Below, piece by piece: positions 14,001 through 23,640 of a stretch of 64,000 nt of DNA. Below the pieces are notes generated by a model. That model did not search any database, was not told the origin of the DNA, and was given only the letters and a program-made list of their open reading frames with translations. Origin of the DNA: Melanocharis versteri (lineage: Eukaryota > Chordata > Aves > Passeriformes > Melanocharitidae); the NCBI GenBank assembly GCA_013397845.1, contig VZTG01001077.1:1006484-1070483 (forward strand). Reading direction: 5' to 3'. Made by a program: the position numbers and the translations under genes. Within the stretch, counting starts at the first letter, position 1; the number at the start of each line of letters is the position of its first letter.

Positions 14001-17000
14001 CAGCATGGGAAAACAGCTCATAGCAACAGAGACCACAGCACAACGCCTACCTAGCCTCAGTTTAACTAAATTGCAATTCCCATTCAGTGGGCAAAGCTCT
14101 TCAAAAGCTACTGCTAGTAAAAATGAAATCCTGTCCTAGGGACAGCCTTCATAAGGAATGTTTTGTTGATTTTCAGCATTGCAGTATCCAAGCATATTAT
14201 TCATCTTGCTTTGTTTCTTGGAAACTGTGGCAATCTTGCACAACTTACCACAGCTGCATGTATATCAGTATACAGGTACATGGTAAGAAAGAAAGCATCT
14301 TTTTATAACTGAAAAGGCTCTTTTCTTTTTGTTATCTTTTTTATACTTCATAATCACGAACAAATCCCAAAACTAGTGGTATGCCGGTGGTCTAGGTGCT
14401 GGTAGGACTTTTTTTTCCCAACCAAATGGAAAGGTTATGTTTCCTCTGTATAAAAACACGAAGTTCGCTAGATGGGTGAAAACAATAGTAATGGATTCGA
14501 CAATGGTTTGATAAGAAAGAATGGTTATTCCTTTTATAATAATAATCTGAGTAATCTCTTACCTACACCTATCATTTTCCCCGCCTATCACCTTTCTAAA
14601 CACAGCTTGGAAAATGCATTAAAATTGAGGTCAATAACTGACAAACTGAGCTTCTGTTAACCTGCTCCAAGCACCAGCATTTGGTCACACATCGTTTTCT
14701 CAGCTGTGTTACCAGATTTCCAGGGAGGCTACAACCATCTTCAAATGGTAACAGTATTTCACAACCCTTTCTCGTCATCATCTAGGCACTGGTACGGCTT
14801 TAGGAAGGAAGATTTCTTTTCTTTGTGGCGTCAGTGATGATAACCATCTACAAGGCAAATCTTCTGCCTGTGCTGGCGCAGCAGGCAGGAGACCCTGGCA
14901 GTTTCATAATTAGTGCGAAAGCACTAACAGGCTTCCAGGAGAGCAGCCCAGGAGAAGCCTGGCAGCATTGCGAAAAGGTCATTTTGCGACAGAAAAAGCT
15001 TCCGAGTTGAAAAATTCCCTGCTACCACACACCAAAACCCTATCCAAGCTGGGCAGTCTTCAAATCACACTAATCAAATCTGCTGTTTCTCTCTAGAGTA
15101 CAGATTAGCAAGACTCTGCTCTGCCATATTATTCATTTATTTGGGAGATGTAACTGTGCCTAGGAAACAAGAACTAGTTGATTCGTTTTCTATAGACTGT
15201 ACTGTGTGCTGTATACAATACTGCATAAATCCTCCAAGGAAAACAGTAAAATAATACATAAATTGATTTTCTTTCTCAGCAAAACCATATTAGCCAAGAA
15301 GAATACCCAGAAAGAAGCAAAAACTAAAAGTCCTGTAAGAATCAGATCATGCAGCTAACAGCTTCTACATTCTTACAGTACAAATGATTCTGGGTTCAGA
15401 CCTACTGAAATTTAAATAAATACCACGCTCATTTTATTTCAAGATCTTCAAGGATGCAAATAATTTCGATTTAAAATTATGGCTGTACATGTCAGAACAG
15501 ATCAATTTAGCACAAGTTCTTTCCTCTGCTAGTTGAAATTCATATCACCTTCACCAATTCAGAGGCTACACTTTAGGTTACACCCCTCCTCACTGGTATG
15601 GCAACTTGGCCCTGTGCCCTGGCTCTCAGTCATGTCAGATTCTTAGTCAAGAAGAACAGATAGAGCAAAAGTACTATTTATTCGGCAGAGGACTCAAAAA
15701 TATTTGGGTTCTCTTCTTTCAGTTGAAAACTTTCTTCTCCCTCTCTCTCTCATATCCCCATCAGGCATCTCACCAGACATTAACTTCCTGCAAACAATTT
15801 ATCACTCTTTAGAGCTGCATAACTGGATGGGAATTGTAATGAAAAGCAGCACATGCTGTTGTATTATTAACATCTCTTACTCAAATCCCAGTAGAAACCA
15901 CAAGTACAACATCAACTACAAAAAGTTTGAGTCTGTTTTCAGTGGACAATGAGGAACAGCCTGTCCTTAGGACTTCCAGTTTCTTTCAAGTGCTTCACAC
16001 ATTGTTATCCAAATGTCTTGTTTGAACTGCTTGTTAATTTTCATCTGAAACATTTATCTTTTCATGAGATTGATAAGCCAAATACTATCAGTGAAAGTCT
16101 GCTTTGCTATTTTATTTTGCTCATTATAAAAATGAAAGGCAACATTTCAGATTTTTTAGACTTTTTTCACTTCTTATGCAAAGTAGTTGGCTTTCCATTA
16201 CCAAAACTGCAAATATAACTTGATTTTCTCTTTTCTGATGTTTTGCCATATCTCGGAAAAATAAACAATGTCATTACTTTCTAGTACAGTTCATTTCTTG
16301 TTATGCAGAAAGAGCTGATCTATTTCTGTAGTCAATTTTGAATAACTGGCAGAGATGCTTCATCAGTCCACATTTGATATCAAAATTTTCAGGGAAAATA
16401 GACCTAACACAACTATAGCCTCAGTACATTTTTATTAATAATATTCCCTCATAGACTTAATTTGTATTAAACGTAAATGCTGCTACAGAGACTGCTTCCA
16501 TTTCTATTCTGTTGAACAAATGAGGAAACAATGAATATTCATGTTTCTTTCAGCCGATGAACAATGCAAACACGGGCTGCATCTCCATGCCAAGCTGAAA
16601 CACAGGGAATCATTATGTTGTTGAAGGGTAATAAGGAATGGGAATAGGAGAAGGATGTTCTATTGATTTCCTGCCCTGGATTTAAGAGCGTATATATCAT
16701 AATATAGCCCATTAATAACAAGACTACTGGTTTGGATTCAGATTTTGCAGACCCCATGTCACAGGTATTATGTCCATATCATTCTCACTCCCAAGCGCTA
16801 AATATTATTTTACAGAGATGCAACAAGACAGGCCCAAATTTGCATATGAGATGTGGCCAAGAGTTTTTAAATGTTTCAAATTATGTGAAGAAAGAAACAG
16901 AATAATTACATCTTAGAGGGACAAGTAAGAAAGGCTGCACGCTAGCAAAAAATAATGCAGCTAAAAACAACTGGGCAGCTTGCTGTTAAGAGACTTTCAA

Positions 17001-18452
17001 GTGAGACAAGCTGACAGGTATGAGTCTAAAAACTACTTTAAAAAATGACCCTACAATGATGCATCCAGAATATGCCTTCATGTTGGAAGGTGTCTTGGCA
17101 CCACGTATCAGCTAAAGCACAAAGCCAGCTATCATTTACAATGAACATTGAACTTGAAGGTACTAAAATCCATGGACAAGGTGTTCTCAGGTACATGGAA
17201 CAAGGATGCTGAATAATCTCCATTCTTCAGAAGAGAAGGAAAGCTGATTATAGGAGACTATTGCTTCCACAGATGTCTCTCCCTGAGTTCTCCACATCTT
17301 TGCTTTTTCCCATTGCCTCACTCGCAAAAAAATTTTCTTCTGCCCTACAGCTCTTTGCAAGGTTAATTTTGTAACATCTTGTCTATGAAAAAATGGCAGA
17401 TAATTGACCAGCCTTCATCATCACCTTCATAAGTTCTCTTTTGTCTCTTCACCATATGCCTTCTACTCTGAGCACAAGAATCTGAAATGGGGCTGATTCA
17501 GCATTTCTAATCTCTCAAAGATATTTTGCCTTTTATTTTCTCTCTACTGCAGAACTAATATCTGAACTGATTTTACCCTATAAGAGACCCTACCCAGTGT
17601 CGTGCAGACAAGGGAAACAGACTGAAGCGTTGTAACTCATGCTTCTGTATTCTGTATTATCTCTTCACAGGTGGAATTTTGGCATCAGAAGTGCTTAAGC
17701 TGCCCTACTAGATGATTATGTAATATGTAGTTAAAGCCAGCAAAGTGCAACAGGGTTGAATTAACTTAAATAGGAAACCCCCCCTCCCCTCAATTCTATC
17801 TTGCACCCTGCAACCCTGCAACAAAAATATCAATGAAAACTTGGAGCTAGGAAATTATAATTTATGTTTTGCACATGCGTAGCACTTCTGTCTGTAAATC
17901 CCCAAAACACTATGACAGCAGACTCAATCCTTCACAGGAAAAAACAAGAGCAAAAAAATTTCTAAAGCTTAAGGACCAAGGATATAAATTTATTCTACTA
18001 TAACTTTATTCTATTCTATACCTACCATATTAGAGCATGCTTTAAATGAACAGGCAGCCATAAAACAGCACTGTTTTTTCTATGGAAGCATTTTAGTATT
18101 AGCAATAAATACAGTACACACTTTCAATGCAGAAATACTGCCAATGTGCAAAGCATTTGTCTCTATTATAAACACAGCCACCTGTTTACTGTCTCTAAAT
18201 CTAAACTATGAGCCAGTTGGAAAAGAGAAATTAATTAGAAAAACTTTCTGAGATGTCAAGTGTTTGGCTTGTATGAAGCCAGTGCTACCTAAGCTGGAGA
18301 GAATCCCCCTCTCTCCTCCTGTTGCACTGGAAATAGGTACCATAGAAGATATGTACCTTTACACTCTTGGCACAGTGAGTGATTATAACATTTATGATAG
18401 AAGAAAATAGGCCATAAAGTGCAGTGACTTGTTGGGAGCAAGACACTTTTTA
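11015..18452. other. Non-coding unique sequence, no gene seen
   Basis: About 7.4 kb without a supportable gene. Stop-free runs are under 90 codons. A short TA run is at 11525-11535 and a GNRA-type hairpin is listed separately at 14910-14927. Nothing else stands out. Confidence 0.65.
14910..14927. other. Perfect 7-bp inverted repeat with GAAA loop
   Basis: The arms TTAGTGC and GCACTAA are exactly complementary and enclose GAAA. If transcribed on the plus strand this would form a 7-bp stem closed by a GNRA tetraloop. The pairing does not extend into the flanks, so a microRNA precursor is unlikely. It lies in a locally GC-richer stretch (14840-15010) containing a few CpGs. Confidence 0.6.
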
Positions 18453-18640
18453 GAATCATAGAATGGTTTGTACTGGAAGAGATCTTAAAGATCATCTGGT
18501 TTCACCCACTCTGCCATGGGCAGGGACATCTTTCACAACACCAGGTTGCTCAGGGCCCCATCCAGCCTGGCCTTGAACACTGCCAGGCATGGGGCATCAC
18601 AACTGTCCTGAACAACCTGTTCCAGTGTCTCACTATGCCC
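18453..18640 (-). mobile_element. CR1 LINE, truncated 3' end (minus strand)
   Basis: Read on the plus strand, this begins with the reverse complement of the CR1 3' terminus (AATCATAGAATGG at 18454). It continues through segments equivalent to the familiar CR1 3' UTR phrases 'ctgccatgggcagggacat', 'gttgctcagggccccatcc' and 'cagcctggccttgaacac', ending near 'ctgttccagtgtctcac'. CR1 is the dominant avian non-LTR retrotransposon and most copies are short and 5'-truncated, as here. No ORF2 remains. Similarity to the usual consensus is visibly high, so this is one of the younger CR1 pieces in the window. Confidence 0.95.
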
Positions 18641-19768
18641 AAGAAACAGAAAATTAAAAAAAAGGAAGTCAAGGTTCAGCACAAAGACCCAGTAAGAGAC
18701 TCCAGAGCTCTCAGCTCTGGAGCCAGCAATGCTTCACTTTCACCTTACAGACCCTGATTCAGAAAAGGATTCATGAGCCTAATTCTACCTGCTTGGATTA
18801 GATTTTTTACACTGATTTCTCTGGGACAAGTCACAGCATAGGAAATTAAATACTTGCAAGCATATTTCATAGCTATCAGTAACACTGGAGTTTTCATGGT
18901 AATTACCTTACAGTGTTCCATTAAACAAATATTTGTAATATACAAATGCAAATAAGCATATCTGCCTGTAGAGTGACAGATCAGTTATGCTGATATTAGT
19001 CCCATCTTTTCCCTTATATTAGGTCATTTTCAAACCATTAGAGAATCAGCTCTTGATGGTAAAAATACTTTCCAACACTGAGATTCAAAAGTCATACAGA
19101 TTTGAAACAAAAAAATACTAATTCTTAAAATTTTCTCAAAACCCAAGAGAAAAAAACCCCAGATTTCTTTCTTTTTTCTGTCATTGCCTTAATTTAATGT
19201 TTCATTCTAGTCCTGACTATGCTGTACAACTGCACTGTGCCAGTGCCAAATTAAAGCACTTTGAAAATTTCTCATCTTTGAGAAATGTCACTCAAATAAC
19301 TTGTTTAACAAGTTACTCATGGAAATTAAGAGAGATTTCCTTAGGATGAGGTTATCATTGCTTTATAGTACTTTGCCTGATGACTGCTAATTTTCATCAG
19401 GATCGTCCTGCAAGGCAAGGGATATTTAAGTAATATCTTCTTTTGCAGGTTGCAATTACTGAAAGTATATGCAAAGTACAGTGATGGTATATCCAACATG
19501 CAATAACCACAGACACTAATTACTACTTCATTGATTTTGTTTTCCAAATAAAGCACGAGAGCTTTATTCACATCCCACTTTCTTATCCTCCTCTTTCCTT
19601 ATTCTCATAAATCTGTAGAATTATCTCGCTGACCAATCCCAATTCACTCTGTGCAGCTATAGACAGAGAATCAAACTCAGGCTAAAGCTGGTGCTTTTCC
19701 TGCTGCCTATCTGGAGTGTTTTTAATCAGTTTTTAGTGAGACAAGTGGGTTTCTTACTCCCATTGCAA
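18641..19768. other. Non-coding spacer, no gene seen
   Basis: Unique AT-rich sequence between a CR1 copy and the GGATA array. It contains one short perfect palindrome (listed separately) and no coding or RNA signal. Confidence 0.65.
19297..19315. other. 19-bp perfect palindrome
   Basis: Arms TAACTTGTT and AACAAGTTA flank a single central base. No similar site was noticed elsewhere in the window. One such site in 64 kb is close to what chance allows, so function is not claimed. Confidence 0.7.
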
Positions 19769-19850
19769 GGATAGGATAGGATAGGATAGGATAGGATAGG
19801 ATAGGATAGGATAGGATAGGATAGGATAGGATAGGATAGGATAGGATAGG
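19769..19850. repeat. (GGATA)n pentanucleotide array
   Basis: A perfect GGATA array of about 16 units with no interruption. The purity suggests a recently expanding, probably polymorphic locus. It is directly followed by a second array of a different unit. Confidence 0.98.
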
Positions 19851-19966
19851 GTAGGGGAAAGGGAAAAGGGAAAAGGGAAAAGGGAAAAGGGGAAAAGACA
19901 TAGAAGGCTGGTGAAATCCCANAAAAGGGAAAAGGGAAAAAGACTTAGTAGGCTGGTGAATTCCCA
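19851..19966. repeat. (GGGAAAA)n array with 45-bp tandem duplication
   Basis: Several GGGAAAA heptamers follow the GGATA array. The segment 19882-19921 is then repeated at 19927-19966 with a 45-bp period and 4 differences in 40 positions. Both copies hold the array edge plus the same unique tail (GGCTGGTGAA). An undetermined base at 19922 lies at the junction of the two copies, suggesting unresolved length or allelic variation in the assembly. Confidence 0.93.
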
Positions 19967-20039
19967 GCCCCTCTGCCACCAAAACTATTTGTCACACCAA
20001 AGTGTGTCACACTGGGCAACAGTATTTCAACTGAGCATA

Positions 20040-20245
20040 GAGAGATTCAGACTGATTAGAAAGGAAACATTTCCTCCCTGCGAACACTCAGGCAGTGGCA
20101 CATGTTCCCAGGCAGGTTGTGCTATCCTTGCAGGTTTTCAAAACCTGGGGCAATACATCTTTGAGCAGCCTGGACCGACTTTGCAGCTGACCCTGAGGTT
20201 ACACCGGAGATCTTCTGAGGCCCTTTCCAGTCTAAGTTATCCTCT
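20040..20245 (+). mobile_element. CR1 LINE, 3' region (plus strand)
   Basis: The segment starts with 'agagattcagactgattaga' and the 'catttcctccctgcgaacac' block typical of the region just after CR1 ORF2. It continues through the 'aggttttcaaaacctggggc' and 'tttgagcagcctggaccgac' blocks to 'gaggccctttccagtctaag' near the end. It is more diverged than the copy at 18453 and lacks the terminal octamer repeats. Its subfamily differs from that copy: the segment with 'tttgcagctgaccctgaggt' is a variant 3' UTR. The upstream boundary is uncertain because the flank merges into the compound satellite's unique tail. Confidence 0.88.
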
Positions 20246-23180
20246 AATCCCTGTGGTCAGAGGACAGTCATAGAAGTCACATTGGGTAAAAATGAAGATT
20301 AAAGAATCTTTGAGGCACTTATTTTACATTTTCCAACCCTGGAAAAGCTGTTACACTCTGTCCAAATCTTCTCTTTCTGCTGGTGGTTGCTACTGAGGTT
20401 AGTTTTTGCACATTTTTGTGTGTGAATTACTGTTCCTTTGTGAGGCAGCAGTCCTGAGCGCTCATACTTAAGAAACAGTACTTGATGTGCAGAAGTAGTG
20501 ACAACTAATTAAGAACCAAAACAACCAATAAACAACCAAAAAACTACTCAAAAGGATCCATAGAAAAACTAAAAGACAGCTCTTCACTCTGTTTAAGATG
20601 ATTAGTATGCTTCATAGAGTAAAGGAAAAGTAAAAAAGAATAGGATATTATCTCCTTAAAAATGCCAAATAACACTTCTAGTTTTCCTGTCTCTTTTCTT
20701 AATGTATTCAACAGTCATATTTTCTACCTACTCCTAAATTGTATTCTGTATGAAATAACAGATAATAAAGATATTTTCAAATAATAGATGTTTCTTTTTG
20801 TGGTAATTCTGAGAAATGCAATGAAATGTGCCATTAAGGGAAAACTACCAAAGACTAGAGATGCAATTAAATTTCCTCTCTCTGCTGAAACTCGTAGAAC
20901 ACTAAAAAGAAAGAATTTTCATGTTTACTCTTCCCTTTAAAAATAAAATATTGTACTCACTTCCAGTATTTTCCCTTAAAACTCCAGCACAAGAGTTGCC
21001 ATCAGTACCACTGCTCCTACTTCTAGCATTGCATGATCAATTCAGAGATGCAGGGACACAATATCTTAGTTGATATGCCACGGCCAAAACTCCCAGTGAG
21101 GGCATTCACTTCAAATTCTCTCCATCTCTCTATAAATAGTGTGCCTGCAAGAGGAGAGGGCAGGGGGACTCATTTCCTCTCATGCACCATGTGTCTTCCT
21201 TGTCTCCTAAACCAAGCTGTTTAGATCAAAGTCTTTCTCATACTGCTCAGTACCACCGAGCACAGCACACTAGGACTTGAATCCTCTTTGGGACGTATAC
21301 CTGCCACTTCTAGACTAAAAAAAAAAAAAAAATAGATAATAAAAAAAAACAGCTATAGAGGAAAATACAGGCAGATGAAACAGAAGCTTTCTCACCATAG
21401 AGATGGTTTTGCAATGGTAAACAAAGAAATTTCTACCAAACCATAGGCTATTTTCCCCTTGTTTCTGCTGGAGGTGCCAAAAGAGGATTTCCTGCACTTC
21501 GTCATTTTTGGATGCTCTGTTCAGAACCTCACAGAAGAAATGACTAAATTTGATGAGGCCTCACAAGTACCATAAACAAACTTTGCTTCAGTGAAACTTT
21601 ATGAACCACATAAGAAACAGGCAGTACAATGGCAAAGATTATGATGGCTTTAGATGCTACATCCTGAAGCTACTTAGTACAACACATGGGAAAAGGAGTG
21701 GGAAAAAGGAGAAATATCTGAGAGCAGGATTCAGGTATTTGGTGAATCGTTTTAAACCAACACTAGAAAGTGCTAAGCAGATGTATGACTCCCCATCCAG
21801 ATTTTAGGTTGACTCCCGTGAGAAATTCTCAGCTATGTGCCTGCTTGCAGAGTTCAGTCCTTTGCACGAAAAGTGATTTCCTGAAGAAAAAAAGTTTTAG
21901 TCACTTTTCATACGCATCCTTGTAGGGAATACTTCCACATTCATTGCAAAGGAGAGATCCTGTTTTCTTCCAGGTGAGTGCTCTAAACAGCAGCACTGTG
22001 GGGTGATTCCCTCTCTTTCCCTCTGGCCTAATTAATATACAGGCAACTAACCTTTACCAAGGCCTCTCCCTCCAGGTTATTAAGCAGGTGATGAAGGCAG
22101 AGAGGCCAGACACAGCTCCACTACAGCCAACCCAGATGTGCAGATTTATCAGCTCCTAGGCACTGTGTGAGCACGGCTGAACTGCTGGCAGGCATTGACC
22201 CAAGTCAGTCAGAGCTCTGCACCTCACCCAAGGCAGGACAGAGGCAGCTTGAGTACATTTACGTTGCCTTCCAGAAAACAGATCATCATCTTCATACACA
22301 GGATGAAGTAGAGAAATTTTACGTAGAGCAAGGCCAGATCTGGGCTGTTTGCCCTTCAGATGAAGCTAAAAATTCTCGCTGGACCTGCGCCATGCATTTC
22401 AGAGTCAGCTTGGCAGAATAAACACCAGTACACTCAGGGATGCATGAATTACCTATGAATCTCTAGGTTATTTTTCCCTCCATTTTCCTAGATATTAACA
22501 ATATTTGCCTTTGTTAGATCTCATGCACGGTAAGAAAGCTTCTCCAGAAGAAATAAAGAAAACCCTTCCTAAAAATTCCTTTTCTTTTAGGAGATGGGAT
22601 TTTCTTACGATTGGGAATGCTTGGTTTGAACCACCTAAGACTGGGTGACCAATACTTTTATAGCCAGTCTGTCACATCCTAAATGACTGCCCTAGCTGTG
22701 TTCCAGCAGGAGACAGCGGTTATCCCAGTGGTTAGATAGTCCGTACTCCTCAATACACGAGCATGCCTCTTGACAGGCACAGCTAGGTAATATCTCCCAG
22801 ACTACACTGTGGATGATGTAGGAAAAAGAAAAACTGGTTTTGGGGATCCTTCAAGAGCTGCTTGTCACCATGAGAACAGGAGCAAATGGCTAGGAAACTG
22901 CATACCTACAAAATTTATTGGCAATGTAGTAAAGGCAAAAAATTAAAAGTATCAGAATTATGGGTACAAGACATCTCCACCACCCCCACCCCGGTTCTTT
23001 AGACATGAAATTCTACTGTATAGTTAGGCTTCAGCAATTAAGATTGCTGTAAATATGTAACTAACTTTTAAGAGAGAAGTCTGTAAGCATGGTCACAGCA
23101 GTGGGATTACTGAATGGCCAAGCTTTTGCTACAGCTCTGATTCACACTGCCTCTGCAGATACTTCTTATTTATCATTTAT
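20246..23180. other. Non-coding sequence, no gene seen
   Basis: No coding exon is supportable. An A-rich tract lies at 21317-21349. A perfect combined acceptor/donor splice motif at 21961-21979 is described separately. A C-rich patch at 22977-22993 could be G-rich on the other strand, but only with short G runs. Confidence 0.6.
21961..21979 (+). other. Candidate recursive splice site (juxtaposed 3'/5' splice motifs)
   Basis: A pyrimidine-rich run and CAG (ending at 21973) are immediately followed by GTGAGT (21974-21979). A strong acceptor fused to a strong donor is the signature of recursive splice sites used inside very long vertebrate introns. It is only meaningful if a plus-strand gene spans this window, which the sequence does not show. 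It could be chance. Confidence 0.25.
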
Positions 23181-23225
23181 CTGCCTCCAGTTTCTTCATC
23201 TGCAAAGGGAAGTTAGTACATGTTT
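23181..23225 (+). mobile_element. Possible MIR SINE 3' portion
   Basis: The block 'cctccagtttcttcatctgc' followed by 'aaagggaagttagtaca' resembles the conserved core-to-tail part of MIR, an ancient SINE shared by amniotes. The tRNA-derived head is not recognisable upstream. With such a short match, chance or another CORE-SINE is possible. Confidence 0.35.
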
Positions 23226-23504
23226 TATGAAGGTGCAGGAAAATCAGTACTCAGTTAGTATTTGTAAAGTTTCTGGTGCAACTGCACCACTTGCTTTTTC
23301 CCCAAAGTATACACCAGTGTGGGTCTGATCTGAAGTTGTGCCAACAATGCATGAGCAAAAATGAGGGAGCTGCGAAGAACTAGTGTGGCTTTATTTAAAT
23401 GATGACCACCTGAGGTCAGATCTGTGCAGCTAACCCACCTAACTGCACACAGGAGAAGACTCCGTGTCGTGGACACCTTCACCAGGTTTCCATAAGACAG
23501 AAAA

Positions 23505-23640
23505 CCTATAACTGGAACACGTTCAGCAGAACACCAGTGAAATGGCTCCAGGTGTGAGGAAAGGCTGAGGAAAGCAGACTTGTCCAGGATGGAGAAGCAA
23601 GGGCTTTGGTGGAATGTAACAGCAGCCTTCCAATACCTGA
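23505..23640 (+). mobile_element. CR1 LINE fragment, degraded (plus strand)
   Basis: The plus strand carries a decayed version of the CR1 segment near the end of ORF2. It has 'actggaacacgttcagcaga', then 'aggaaaggctgaggaaagca', then 'ccaggatggagaagcaaggg', and finally 'agcagccttccaatacctga'. Spacing and order match CR1, with many substitutions. A 148-codon stop-free run on the opposite strand (23255-23701) overlaps it and is therefore considered spurious. Confidence 0.75.

Noticed and set aside
19722..20273. Frames with repetitive Tyr-Pro-Ile-Leu-Ser or similar units
   Set aside because: Translation of the GGATA and GGGAAAA arrays and of the adjoining CR1 piece.
22167..22421. 84-codon frame with a YVEQGQIWAV segment
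   Set aside because: It looked protein-like for a short stretch, but I can place it in no family, there are no splice signals giving it context, and the length is within chance.
22976..22996. Minus-strand G-quadruplex candidate
   Set aside because: G runs are uneven (4, 5, 2, 2); at most a weak two-tier structure.
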